DNA of 64,000 bases from Arthrobacter sp. P2b (GTDB taxonomy: Bacteria; Actinomycetota; Actinomycetes; Actinomycetales; Micrococcaceae), in assembly GCF_900168295.1 (NCBI RefSeq), contig NZ_FVZL01000005.1:1-64000 (forward strand). Direction: 5' to 3'. The notes beneath the pieces were generated by a model, which did not search any database, was not told the origin of the DNA, and was given only the letters and a program-made list of their open reading frames with translations. Position numbers and translations under genes: made by a program. Shown one piece after another: positions 34,582-42,681 of the stretch; positions within the stretch are counted from its first letter, which is position 1; each line of letters begins with the position of its first letter.

Positions 34582-35294
34582 TAGTAAACGATTCTCTCTG
34601 CGGTTGCGTAGAAGGCAACCATGGCGCAGCGTCCAGATGGAGCGGTGGTGGCAGGAGGACAGTTGACCATCACCGTAACGGGTGCCGCATAGGCACTTTT
34701 GCCGTTGCTGGACTCGTCCACAACTTGCACCGTCACCGTGCACACGTGAAGGCCCTCCCACGGGGCCGGATACTCCTGAACTTTGGCCAACTCGAGATCG
34801 CAGCGCAGGAATTCAGCGGTGCCGCTTCGGCGAGCGGACCGGTCTGCCAGGGTGGTGAACGTCCCCGCTGTCACGCCTGTCCCTTCAAACTCTCGAACCA
34901 GCACAGATAAGGGATTGGATCCATCAGGCAGCAACTCCCACCAGGACCGCACCCTGGCATATATATCCGAGTACGACGACGAACGGCTGTCCCAGCTATA
35001 GACTCCCTTTGCTGCCGCTACAGCGAGCGCCCGGTAATCGCGGGTACGTGGCAAAGCATCCGGCGTTGCCTCCGCCGTAGCGAGCGCCTCGTTAGGAACA
35101 CCGGACGTATCGCCTGGTGCAGTGGCAGTGCCTGATGGCTTAGCCCCTGAAGGCGCGGTTGCGGACGTGGTCGGAGGGACCGGTTCGCTGGGGCTATTGG
35201 CAGGCCAAAGTAGGAAGACCGCACTAATCATGAGCAGGGCAACCAGCCCTGCCGCCAGCCACTCCCGGCGGCTAACTCTACGGAACCAATTCAT
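34581..35294 (-). CDS. membrane-anchored VirB8/TcpC-like conjugation protein
   Basis: The 237-residue protein has a short basic cytoplasmic tail, one membrane helix (about 12-30), a Pro/Thr/Ser linker (33-75) and an extracytoplasmic domain with two Trp-rich segments and four cysteines (FLRCDLELAK, GLHVCTVTVQ, MVNCPPATT, GRCAMVAFY) that may form disulfides. Topology and position next to the cell-wall hydrolase match VirB8/TcpC-type scaffold proteins. The sequence similarity I can see is weak, so the family call is tentative. It lies 29 bp after the sigma factor gene. Confidence 0.65.
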   Translation of the reverse strand: MNWFRRVSRREWLAAGLVALLMISAVFLLWPANSPSEPVPPTTSATAPSGAKPSGTATAPGDTSGVPNEALATAEATPDALPRTRDYRALAVAAAKGVYSWDSRSSSYSDIYARVRSWWELLPDGSNPLSVLVREFEGTGVTAGTFTTLADRSARRSGTAEFLRCDLELAKVQEYPAPWEGLHVCTVTVQVVDESSNGKSAYAAPVTVMVNCPPATTAPSGRCAMVAFYATAERIVY

Positions 35295-35323
35295 CGTCCA
35301 AACCGATGTCCGAAACCCACGAC

Positions 35324-36223
35324 CTACAGAGCCGGTCTATGAACTTCGTGCTGAAGCACGCGCCAAGCTGCCTGGTACAGCTGCCGGGCAAATCCGATAT
35401 TCACCGCGATGTACCTCTCAGTGACGCCGAGTTCACAAGCCAGAGCGGCCATCTGAACGGACCTATCCAGTCCCCGCAGGCCCGGACGGACGATAGTCTC
35501 CGCGACGCTTCGAAGAATGTTTGTGGGAAGGCAGTTGGCAGCGCACCGGCAGAGATCGTCGACGCCTAGTCCGGGTTCGGGGTGGCAGTTCAATGCCGTG
35601 TTGATTGTCTTAGCGGTCTGACGAACGACGGTTACGGCATGCCAGCGACGCCGGTCCTTGGGAGACGGAGGTCCGTAATGTCTCGGCCCTGTGAGGCTGG
35701 ATACGGCAAGCCTCCAGGTTTCCTCGCTTACGCTGCGCTGGACCAGGCCGAGCATGGCGTGTGCCCAGGCCTGATCAACATAGTTCTCGACGTCGTTTCC
35801 TGCTGCACCGGCATGGACGACAGCAAGAAGCTCCGGAGAGCTTTCCGTCGTCGTGAAGTCAACAAGCAAGGGCAACGTTTGATGGCTAAGCTCGCGCCGG
35901 ATGTGGGCAGCGCAGATCTTATTGCAGACACCTTGGACCCACGCTTCAAACGGGATACCGGGCAGCTCCCGGTAGCGTCCACGCGCAACCCCGTCCCAAA
36001 CGGCGACCCGGATGTCCTGCATGACATCGTCCACATCGCAGGATCGCCCGATACGCGCGAGCCGAGAAGTGACGTAACGGTGCACCCCATCGACCGCGAC
36101 CATGATCTGGTCGATCTGGATGACGGGTTCTCCCGGCGGAGGTGCGCTTCGCAATGAGACATCAACGTCAGCGACCGTCTCTGGTCCTTCTGTAGATTGA
36201 TACGCCTTGGCCTCAATCTCCAT
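35324..36223 (-). CDS. element-encoded sigma-70-family (ECF-like) sigma factor
   Basis: The 299-residue protein contains a region-2 domain at about 37-112 (IMVAVDGVHRYVTSRLARIG, VDDVMQDIRVAVWDGVARGR, FEAWVQGVCNKICAAHIRRE) with the hallmark D-x-x-Q/D-D-I helix. A C-terminal helix-turn-helix (LACELGVTERYIAVNIGFAR) resembles region 4. The long middle is unusual for ECF sigma factors. It heads the operon with the VirB8-like protein and the cell-wall hydrolase and is divergent from an ArsR-type gene. It probably directs RNA polymerase to the element's transfer promoters. No anti-sigma factor is obvious next to it. Confidence 0.75.
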   Translation of the reverse strand: MEIEAKAYQSTEGPETVADVDVSLRSAPPPGEPVIQIDQIMVAVDGVHRYVTSRLARIGRSCDVDDVMQDIRVAVWDGVARGRYRELPGIPFEAWVQGVCNKICAAHIRRELSHQTLPLLVDFTTTESSPELLAVVHAGAAGNDVENYVDQAWAHAMLGLVQRSVSEETWRLAVSSLTGPRHYGPPSPKDRRRWHAVTVVRQTAKTINTALNCHPEPGLGVDDLCRCAANCLPTNILRSVAETIVRPGLRGLDRSVQMAALACELGVTERYIAVNIGFARQLYQAAWRVLQHEVHRPAL

Positions 36224-36340
36224 GGCTTCACCGCTTTGACTGTTCAGATCGAGTAGTTCGCAGAGTCGCGCAAACGGCCACCCCAGTTAGTGGATGCGAA
36301 GATCCAACAACGATCAGAAGAAGCTACAAGAATTATTGTC

Positions 36341-36361
36341 GACGATAGCTAAAGTATCGTC
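36341..36361. promoter_or_regulatory. inverted repeat upstream of the first ArsR-like gene
   Basis: GACGATA (36341-36347) and TATCGTC (36355-36361) form a perfect 7-bp inverted repeat with a 7-bp spacer, within the 186-bp divergent region between the sigma factor and ArsR-like genes and 48 bp before the latter. It is a likely operator for a dimeric winged-helix protein. Confidence 0.45.
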
Positions 36362-36409
36362 AAGAGTGCTGTTCTTACTTTTTGCGCTGCCTTCGGGAAG
36401 AATGACTTT

Positions 36410-36733
36410 ATGCCGAGAATTACGCAGCCTCACGATGCCGCCTGGTCGGCCGACGTCGAAGCTGCCGTCGCAACCTTCGGCAACCGGGCGCGAAACGAAA
36501 TTCTTCGATTCCTCACGGCCAGCGGGCCGGCGACGCGCGGAGACATCGTCGCTGCTGTCAGCGCGGGCGATCCCAGCGTGGCCAAGCATCTGACCGCACT
36601 CGAAGAGGCCGGTGTGGTCATGGTCGACGTCGAGCCTGGGCGTAGGCAGGGACGGTCACCGCGGTATTCGGCGAACCCTATCCGGATCAAGGAACTCCTC
36701 GACGCCCACCTCAAGTACTTGATGGAAAAGTAG
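36410..36733 (+). CDS. ArsR-like winged-helix regulator 1
   Basis: The 107-residue protein is almost entirely a winged helix (FGNRARNEILRFLTASGPAT, RGDIVAAVSAGDPSVAKHLT, LEEAGVVMVDVEPGRRQGRS) with a short C-terminal helix. No metal-binding cysteines are present, so metal sensing is unlikely. GGAAG about 11 bp upstream is a fair ribosome-binding site. It is divergent from the sigma-factor operon and convergent with an EspR-like gene. It may act as the repressor that holds the transfer genes off. Confidence 0.8.
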   Translation: MPRITQPHDAAWSADVEAAVATFGNRARNEILRFLTASGPATRGDIVAAVSAGDPSVAKHLTALEEAGVVMVDVEPGRRQGRSPRYSANPIRIKELLDAHLKYLMEK

Positions 36734-36764
36734 CCGCAGTGGGCTGGAAAGATGAGCCCGACGT

Positions 36765-37274
36765 TTAGTCGGCGCGCTCCGGCGCCTCGTCCGCGTCTAA
36801 CCGCGGACCGGCCTCGGCCCTCTCCCCTTCTGGCCGGCGGCTGATGTCCTTGTTCAGATACTCCGTGATCGCCCGAAGTGTCTCTGGTGATACGTCGCCA
36901 AGGGTGCGGGCCGCGAACGTCTTCACTCTCGCAGCGCGGAGAGATTTCACAAACTCAAGCTGGGAATCGATGCGCTCGGGAAGATCTGCGGCGTCGCTGC
37001 CCATCAGATATGCCGGATCCACATTGAAGATGTCGCACAAGGCGCCCAGTAGCGCCGGGTCGCTCACCAGCCTGCCTGTGCCGTCCTTCATGTAGAACCA
37101 GCGGGCCCTGGAAAGCTTGATGCCCTTCTCCGCCAGCTTTTGCTGGACTTCGCGGAATGTGACGGGTTGTCCTCGCTCTGCAACGACGACGTCGAGCAGC
37201 AAGTTTAGGCGGCGTGCAAGTTCGGCTTGGGGAGACAGTTCCGCGCCTTTGAGACCTTTGTCGTCTCCAGACAC
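36765..37274 (-). CDS. EspR-like helix-turn-helix regulator 1
   Basis: The 169-residue protein carries an XRE-type helix-turn-helix (ARRLNLLLDVVVAERGQP, then FREVQQKLAEKGIKLSRARW, then FYMKDGTGR) and then a helical dimerisation region (PERIDSQLEFVKSLRAARVK). This is the layout of mycobacterial EspR, a nucleoid-type regulator that controls the ESX-1 secretion system. It is a paralogue of the protein encoded at 38859-39302. It is divergent from ArsR-like gene 2 across 190 bp that contain a strong palindrome. A role in repressing or timing element genes is inferred. Confidence 0.8.
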   Translation of the reverse strand: MSGDDKGLKGAELSPQAELARRLNLLLDVVVAERGQPVTFREVQQKLAEKGIKLSRARWFYMKDGTGRLVSDPALLGALCDIFNVDPAYLMGSDAADLPERIDSQLEFVKSLRAARVKTFAARTLGDVSPETLRAITEYLNKDISRRPEGERAEAGPRLDADEAPERAD

Positions 37275-37406
37275 GCTTCACCTCCCAGACCAGACATGAC
37301 TATCGTCAGTGAGTCACTAATTGTGCCCAGTATTGCCTTGGCCAACCCCACATGCAATAAGCGGGGCTTCGTCCTTCCATCCGTATGTGCATGAGCGTAT
37401 CGTTTT

Positions 37407-37426
37407 GCTGTAGACCCGTCTACAGC
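37407..37426. promoter_or_regulatory. perfect 9-bp inverted repeat, operator of the divergent regulators
   Basis: GCTGTAGAC (37407-37415), CC, GTCTACAGC (37418-37426) is a perfect inverted repeat in the intergenic region between EspR-like gene 1 and ArsR-like gene 2, 40 bp before the latter's ATG. It is the most regular palindrome of this regulatory block and is probably bound by one of the two proteins. Confidence 0.55.
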
Positions 37427-37466
37427 GGGCTACAAGCGATTCCCTCGTCACTTGATTGTGGTCTTC

Positions 37467-37805
37467 ATGGCGAACATCCTGATGAACCGGACGCGAAGCC
37501 GCCTCATTCGCTATTTGCTCACCCATGGCCCGGCGACCTGCCGCGAAGTCGCTGCAGCCCTCGACGTGTCTGTTTCCTCCATACGCAAGCATCTGAGTCT
37601 TTTATGCGAAGCAGGCGTAGTCATCCTCGGGTCGGGAACGTACACAGCGCGGCCGGATGAGGTCGAAAGGGAACTTGCAGACCTTGCGGCTTCGTTTCAA
37701 TCCGCGGGCAGCGACTTCAGGAACCGCGTAACGGATGACTCCCACCTCTCGGTGTCGGCATTCCACTCGAGTGAATGTCCCGGAACCTTGAACCGAACCA
37801 ACTGA
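37467..37805 (+). CDS. ArsR-like winged-helix regulator 2
   Basis: The 112-residue protein starts at ATG 37467 and contains a winged helix (RSRLIRYLLTHGPATCREVA, ALDVSVSSIRKHLSLLCEAG) like the protein at 36410 but without its basic wing. A C-terminal tail of about 45 residues overlaps the end of the convergent hydrolase gene by 109 bp. That overlap is unusually long, so the tail may be a read-through product of a lost stop codon. It stands beside EspR-like gene 1 and likely forms a regulatory pair with it. Confidence 0.65.
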   Translation: MANILMNRTRSRLIRYLLTHGPATCREVAAALDVSVSSIRKHLSLLCEAGVVILGSGTYTARPDEVERELADLAASFQSAGSDFRNRVTDDSHLSVSAFHSSECPGTLNRTN

Positions 37806-38872
37806 ACGAGGTCGGGTCGTAGCTCAGCGAATCGCTCAGAGACTGTGACCGGTGTCGATTTATCGTCGATCCCATGCAATATGAGGGTCGGCGTCTTGAG
37901 GTCACCGGCGCGGGTTACCCAGTTCAGCGCGGAGAGGTCAATGGATTGCTTGAGGCCCGTGACCCAGCGGCCTGCTTTCGAACCCAACATGCTCAGCCCA
38001 GCCTTGGCAATAACTTTCGGCAATCCACTGGCGCTCCCGTTAGACGTTAGGGTCTCAGTCCAATCCAGGACGGGAGCCACCAGCACCAGGCCGATGATCC
38101 GATCAGAATGGGCTGAGAGGTTTGCTGCACGCAGAGCCATGGAACCGCCAAGAGACCATCCAAAGAATACGAGCCGCTCTGCGCCGTGGTCCACGGCGTA
38201 CCTAATAGCCGCTTCGACATCCAACCACTCGTTCTGGCCCAAGGAGTACCGGGAATCTTTCGACGGCGGCGCTTCGCCGTCGTTCCGGAACGACACGACC
38301 AGCGATGTGATGCCGAGTCTGCTCGCAACAGGAACACCGCGAAGGGCGCCGGCTCGTTTTCCACCCATTCCATGCGCGTGGATGGCCCACGTCGAAGACA
38401 CTGGACCGGCGACCGTGGGCGCGAATTTCCATGCTGGTGCCATACCGCCGTCGACCGGAATCTCCACGTCCTCAAAAGGCAGGCCCAGTTGCTCTGGTTT
38501 GGAGTATGCGTACCCGCTCCAAATGCCGGCGGTAGCAGCGTGTATGTCACCGGAGTCGACTCGCTCCACGAGCCGAGTCACTGTTCCCGCATTCGTGCCT
38601 TCGTCTACGACAGCACCAATGCAGGCATGGCCCTTGCCGTTGCCGAACCACAAGCTGTAGCGGCCTGGTGCTCTGGTTAATGGGGTCGCTGGCAGTTCAA
38701 TCCTCAGGGATCCATCCTCGCCGGAGAAGACTTTCCTGATGGAAAGATCCTCCCGTCGTGAAGTGCTCGGCACGACCACCCTGCGCGCAAAGTAGGCAGC
38801 TCCCAAGAACGTCACTGAAGATGCGCATACGGCTGCAATGGTGAGAAGGCGCAGCATCTTAGGAGTCTTCAT
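37697..38872 (-). CDS. membrane-anchored alpha/beta hydrolase
   Basis: The 391-residue protein has an N-terminal signal/anchor helix (LLTIAAVCASSVTFLGAAYF). An alpha/beta hydrolase fold follows with oxyanion-type HAHGMGGKR, nucleophile elbow GWSLGGS and late LILHGIDDKSTPV (Asp) and KVPGHSLEW (His), giving a complete Ser-Asp-His triad. ATG 38872 is chosen because AGGAG is 7 bp upstream; it overlaps the EspR-like gene by 14 bp. So an extracytoplasmic serine hydrolase is co-translated with a regulator, a membrane protein and an ImmA peptidase. Substrate is unknown; a signal ester, lipid or peptide is possible. Confidence 0.8.
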   Translation of the reverse strand: MKTPKMLRLLTIAAVCASSVTFLGAAYFARRVVVPSTSRREDLSIRKVFSGEDGSLRIELPATPLTRAPGRYSLWFGNGKGHACIGAVVDEGTNAGTVTRLVERVDSGDIHAATAGIWSGYAYSKPEQLGLPFEDVEIPVDGGMAPAWKFAPTVAGPVSSTWAIHAHGMGGKRAGALRGVPVASRLGITSLVVSFRNDGEAPPSKDSRYSLGQNEWLDVEAAIRYAVDHGAERLVFFGWSLGGSMALRAANLSAHSDRIIGLVLVAPVLDWTETLTSNGSASGLPKVIAKAGLSMLGSKAGRWVTGLKQSIDLSALNWVTRAGDLKTPTLILHGIDDKSTPVTVSERFAELRPDLVQLVRFKVPGHSLEWNADTERWESSVTRFLKSLPAD

Positions 38873-39302
38873 CTGCGCTCCTGACATGCTTGTCAATGAC
38901 CTCCCTAAGTCGCGCCAGCGTCTCGGGAGACAAATCCTGCAATTGCCTTGCTGCGAAATTTTTCACGCGAGCCTCCCGCATCGACCTAAGGAGGTTGAGT
39001 TGGGCTTCCACGAGTTCCGGTATCTCTGTTGAGTCATCAAGAAGGTATCGGCGATCCACGCCGAAGAATGCCGCAAGGTTCTGCAGCAGACCCTTGTCCA
39101 TAGCCAGGGAGCTGTCACCGCTCCGCATGTAGGCCCATCTTGACCGCGACAACGGCGTGCCATGTTGGGACATAGCTTCGCTGACTTCCCTGTAGGACAA
39201 GGGCCCTGCTCCTCGGGACTCATACAAATCCAGCAAGAGATTGATCTTGCGAGCGAGCCTGGCCTGCGGCGGCTCCAGGGGTTCTACGGCATCATCTGCC
39301 AC
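38859..39302 (-). CDS. EspR-like helix-turn-helix regulator 2
   Basis: The 147-residue protein is a clear paralogue of the one at 36765-37274, sharing RLARKINLLLDL, the S-Y-R-E-V...LSRSRWAYM recognition block and AARQLQDLSPETLARLREVI. I use GTG 39302, which overlaps the upstream membrane-protein gene by 11 bp; the frame extends to 39347 but would overlap more. It lies between the hydrolase and the MAB_1171c-like gene, so it is the likely transcriptional output of that module, and the ImmA peptidase is a candidate to inactivate it. Confidence 0.8.
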   Translation of the reverse strand: MADDAVEPLEPPQARLARKINLLLDLYESRGAGPLSYREVSEAMSQHGTPLSRSRWAYMRSGDSSLAMDKGLLQNLAAFFGVDRRYLLDDSTEIPELVEAQLNLLRSMREARVKNFAARQLQDLSPETLARLREVIDKHVRSADEDS

Positions 39303-40329
39303 TTGGGTTCTTTCCCCTCCCCCGTCGCGTCGTGTCCAATCGACCACCCTGCGTGTCCCTATGGGAAGCGAGGTAATTCTCTGTGCGAGTTAATGTTTGA
39401 AAATCAGCTTCATCCAGCAACTTAGCAGCCGCGGGATCCATCAGGAGAGCATCCTCGATCTCGACGAGCATCCGATGAAGCCGCCGCGTCTCTGGGTCCC
39501 CCCGCTCAATGACTCCAACGGGCGTCACCAAGCGTCCATCTTTGCGGGTAGCTGTTGCTTTCTCCCAAGTGGATGAGAGGTCTTCGAGTAAGTCAGCTTG
39601 AGTCCTCTGTTGCGTTCGCTGGACGATCCGGCGTGCTACTGGCGGCAGGGCCAGTCCAGCACACAGGAACAACATCGCCCCGACAAAACTGGTGTCGTAG
39701 ATGGCAGCCAACTGCTGCATGGTCGAGTGGTCTCCGAGAAGATGGGCTAGGTCCATTCCCAAGACTGAGAACACTACGACGAGAGCGAGGAAGCAGCCAA
39801 TGCCAATGAGGGTGAAGGCGACGCGAAAGTAGGAAGCGGCCATCCGCCGTCGGAATCTGAAGCACACGTATCCGGTCACGCCGACGACCACCCCGATGTA
39901 GACAAACTGGATCGCCGAATAGAGGGCGGCAGCAGGCTGGTCCCCGTAATCCAACATGAATTTTGTTGAGGACGCCGGTGCTTCAATGCAGAGGAATGCA
40001 AGGACCAGCCCCACGGAGACTAAACCCAAAATTAGGAGGCCGCGACGGTCTCTGCACACAGGTGCATCATTAAGCTCTGCGGCCCGGAGGATCGCCTGGG
40101 AAAGGAAGTAGATTCCCACGACCATCAAAATGTTCGCGAGGAGATCCAGGAGGTTGTGGCCGCCGAGGGCTCGATCACCCGCGAGATAGATTGGATCGAC
40201 GTTCAGGGTGAGCGCGGTTGCGATCGCGAGGGCGGCAACGAGGATGCTGTGGTCTTTCCTCGTGCGCGCGCCGGGCAGCAAGCACAGGACGAGGCCCCAG
40301 ATGACCGTGGCCGCGACTGCCTGGATCAC
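39292..40329 (-). CDS. MAB_1171c-family (DUF6545) integral membrane protein
   Basis: The 345-residue protein has about seven hydrophobic helices in residues 1-230 (for example ILVAALAIATALTLNVDPIY and YSAIQFVYIGVVVGVTGYVC) and then a cytoplasmic alpha-helical tail (ETRRLHRMLVEIEDALLMDP). This matches proteins annotated as MAB_1171c putative transporters, which in actinobacteria commonly adjoin an ImmA/IrrE peptidase and an XRE regulator. Its start overlaps the ImmA stop by 4 bp. A sensor or small-molecule/peptide transporter role is inferred from context. Confidence 0.75.
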   Translation of the reverse strand: MIQAVAATVIWGLVLCLLPGARTRKDHSILVAALAIATALTLNVDPIYLAGDRALGGHNLLDLLANILMVVGIYFLSQAILRAAELNDAPVCRDRRGLLILGLVSVGLVLAFLCIEAPASSTKFMLDYGDQPAAALYSAIQFVYIGVVVGVTGYVCFRFRRRMAASYFRVAFTLIGIGCFLALVVVFSVLGMDLAHLLGDHSTMQQLAAIYDTSFVGAMLFLCAGLALPPVARRIVQRTQQRTQADLLEDLSSTWEKATATRKDGRLVTPVGVIERGDPETRRLHRMLVEIEDALLMDPAAAKLLDEADFQTLTRTENYLASHRDTQGGRLDTTRRGRGKNPSGR

Positions 40330-40814
40330 CCGAAGACCTGTTCAAATGACCTTGGCTCCATGGTGCTGTCGCGGATAGCGCCGGCAAGAAGATCAGCGAG
40401 AGTCTCAGCTGCGGCCTCCAGATCGTCGACGAAGCTGCTCCGTGCCAAAGCTCGCGACACCATCTCTCCGTCAAGATTGGGAAAGAGGCTGGCTGCATAG
40501 TCGGAGGAAATTCCCAGCTCATCGTGGCGCAGGATCATGTGTCCAAGTTCATGAAGGATGAACTGCTGCCTATGGAGCGCTGAGTCCGTGACGGCGTGCA
40601 AAATGATTTCCCGAGTATCCGTCGACAACCAGAGACCGCAGACGGACGTGCCGTTGAGGATCGTCGTGGCTTCGATCTCGATTCGACGCCGTCGTCGGAC
40701 AGCCACGATTACGATGAGCCTCTCCAGCGTCAGGTGGCTGGGTAGCCGCAGTGATACGAACGCCGCAGCCGCAACCTGCGCTGGCCCCTGTTCATCCGAT
40801 TTTTGCTGGTCCAT
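40326..40814 (-). CDS. ImmA/IrrE-family metallopeptidase
   Basis: The 162-residue protein has the zinc motif HELGH at 88-92, followed by ILRHDELG and a helical tail (ETLADLLAGAIRDS). ATG 40814 follows GAGGGGGCGGT; the longer frame is rejected. ImmA/IrrE proteases of mobile elements cleave or displace XRE-type repressors such as ImmR in ICEBs1, triggering excision and transfer. It heads a four-gene chain (ImmA, membrane protein, EspR-like, hydrolase) with overlaps of 4, 11 and 14 bp. The EspR-like protein is the natural target candidate. Confidence 0.85.
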   Translation of the reverse strand: MDQQKSDEQGPAQVAAAAFVSLRLPSHLTLERLIVIVAVRRRRRIEIEATTILNGTSVCGLWLSTDTREIILHAVTDSALHRQQFILHELGHMILRHDELGISSDYAASLFPNLDGEMVSRALARSSFVDDLEAAAETLADLLAGAIRDSTMEPRSFEQVFG

Positions 40815-41043
40815 ACCGCCCCCTCCTCGCAGCGGACAGCAAGCGTGGCTGCCATCGACAGCTGCCACCGGAGCACCGCAGACGCCCCAGCTTCAATTGA
40901 ACGCCTCCGCTCTGGACATGTCCAGAGCTACATCAGTATGGTCGACGGCTTTCACACTAGATGCAAGCTTGACGGCGTTCCCGACACGGACTAGACAGTA
41001 AGCAGCCTTATTATTTTGCTGGTCCCGTCAGAGGAGGAATGCT

Positions 41044-41910
41044 ATGAGCGACAAGCCTGGTAATCAGACGCCCAACACCCCGGATGTGAGCGAAACAGAA
41101 CTGCGCAAGATGAAGGTGGACGAACTCCGCCAGGAGGCCAGGGACGAAAATATTGCCGGCGCATCCGGGATGCGCAAGGAAGAGCTGGTGAAGAAAGTCG
41201 CCAACGCCCGATCGAAGGGCAATGGGGACGAAGACCAAGGTGACGGTTCGGATACGGACGACGTGAGCACCGGTCGGAAAGGCGGCAGCAAGCAGCATGG
41301 CGCTGATACACCGGGCAACGATACTCCGAACACCCCGGATGTGAGCGAAACCGAGCTGCGCAAGATGAAGGTGGACGAACTCCGCCAGGAGGCCAGGGAG
41401 GAAAACATTGCCGGCGCATCCGGGATGCGCAAGGAAGACCTGGTGAAGGAAGTGGTCAACGCCCGATCGAAGGCAGGCGGAGCCAGCAGAGGCAAAGGTG
41501 AGGATACTGATCCGGAGGACTTGGGCGCCGGTCCGGAAGGCGGCAAGATCCGGCATGGCGAAGCCTCCTCCAAGTCACTGAAGTATTCGCAGGAAATTAC
41601 TTCGACGGAGGATGAGGCTGAACGCGAAGGCCGCAGCTTAGCGACCACTCATCGCGAGGTCATCAGGCAGTGGGCTGAAGAACGCGGTGGCACTCCGGCA
41701 ACCGTTGAGGGCACGGAGCATGGTGACCACCTGGGCGTTCTGCGCATCGATTTTGGCGGCGAGGACAAGAACCTGCGCCGCGTCAGCTGGGAGGAATGGT
41801 TCAACACATTTGATGCCCGCCGACTCAATTTCATCTATCAAGAGCAGCGAAGCGACGGAAACCAGTCCAACTTTTTCCGACTGGAAAATCCGGAACGTGA
41901 AGATGCCTAA
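41044..41910 (+). CDS. tandem Rho_N/SAP-like domain protein
   Basis: The 288-residue acidic protein contains two near-identical blocks of about 40 residues (ELRKMKVDELRQEARDENIA then GASGMRKEELVKK, near residues 19-51 and 104-136). Each resembles the Rho N-terminal/SAP helix-loop-helix that binds nucleic acid. A linker leads to a C-terminal domain (REVIRQWAEERGGTPATV, then HLGVLRIDFGG, then FNTFDARRLNFIYQEQ) known to me from hypothetical actinobacterial proteins near DNA-repair genes. GAGGAGGAATGCT is a strong ribosome-binding site. Its neighbour at 43037 is an ATP-dependent DNA ligase. The DNA repeats are 120 bp and almost identical. Confidence 0.75.
   Translation: MSDKPGNQTPNTPDVSETELRKMKVDELRQEARDENIAGASGMRKEELVKKVANARSKGNGDEDQGDGSDTDDVSTGRKGGSKQHGADTPGNDTPNTPDVSETELRKMKVDELRQEAREENIAGASGMRKEDLVKEVVNARSKAGGASRGKGEDTDPEDLGAGPEGGKIRHGEASSKSLKYSQEITSTEDEAEREGRSLATTHREVIRQWAEERGGTPATVEGTEHGDHLGVLRIDFGGEDKNLRRVSWEEWFNTFDARRLNFIYQEQRSDGNQSNFFRLENPEREDA
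41074..41193 (+). repeat. 120-bp in-frame direct repeat, copy 1
   Basis: This segment encodes the first Rho_N-like block. It is repeated 255 bp downstream at 41329-41448 with only a few base differences, most of them at third positions, so the duplication is recent. Confidence 0.9.
41329..41448 (+). repeat. 120-bp in-frame direct repeat, copy 2
   Basis: Second copy of the repeat at 41074-41193. The 255-bp offset is a multiple of three, so both copies stay in the same reading frame, and the array could expand or contract by recombination. Confidence 0.9.
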
Positions 41911-41952
41911 GGCACCAAGCAGCACAACAAAATCAGAAGAAGGCGGTGCGTC

Positions 41953-42681
41953 CTAGTAGTCGATGGCCTTCCGGTCGATGGACTTGAGAGCTGCGAGCCG
42001 TGCTTCCACTTCGGTCTGCTCGCCGAGGTCTTCCAGGGAGGCCAACTGCGCCTCCAGGGATGAGGTGGCGAGTTCCTGCTGGCCCAGGAGGTGCCTTTCT
42101 GGCGGCGGATGTTCTCCTCGTACCGGCCGACGGCAGAGGTCGGGCATCCGGCGTCCAGGGCTTTGAGCGCATCGTGGACCTGGGACTGTGGGGCGGCGAC
42201 GCGGGAGCGAGCGAGTTGACCAGTTGGTTGCGCTTTGCGGTCAGCTCGGCAGCTTGTCCCGCATCTGGTCGTGCCCCCTTGAGCTTGTCGAGGACCTGAT
42301 TCTGCGCTGCCAGGTTCGGCTCCTGGGCCTTGGCGGTGGATTCGGCGGTCATCTACTGGCCGAGGGCGACCTTGGCGAGGGCATCGAACTTGTGGGCGTC
42401 GACACTTTTCCCGGCGGCGCGGAACTCGTCGGCCTTCCGGGAGGCGCGATCGCCTTGTTGCCCCAGGTGTTGGCGTCGTTCACGGCCCGGGCGTGGTCGT
42501 CCTCGGCCATCTGGAGGTTGCCGATGGTCTGGCCGACGGGGGCCTCGGCCTCGCGGATGTTGTTCGAGTATTCGCGGACCATCTGGTCCAGCATCTTCTG
42601 CGGGTCTTCCGCGGAGTCCACGAGGGCGTTCAGGTTGGCCTTGGCGAGCTGGGGCACGCGGGTGAATATACTCTGCTTCAC
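41953..42681 (-). pseudogene. pspA: PspA/IM30 phage-shock protein gene, multiply broken
   Basis: GTG 42681 opens a perfect PspA N-terminus (KQSIFTRVPQLAKANLNALV, then DPQKMLDQMVREYSNNIREA). The frame is lost after WGNKA near 42440. One base over, the protein continues ASRKADEFRAAG to KFDALAKVALGQ, followed by a TAG, then MTAESTAKAQEPNLAAQNQV in the next section. Further shifts are needed to reach the C-terminal SLEDLGEQTEVEARLAALKS at about 41960-42040. PspA coats and protects the inner membrane under stress. This copy cannot make an intact protein. Confidence 0.85.

Noticed and set aside
37452..37466. Upstream start for ArsR-like gene 2 (MIVVF...)
   Set aside because: The added residues have no family support and the ATG at 37467 gives a normal winged-helix start.
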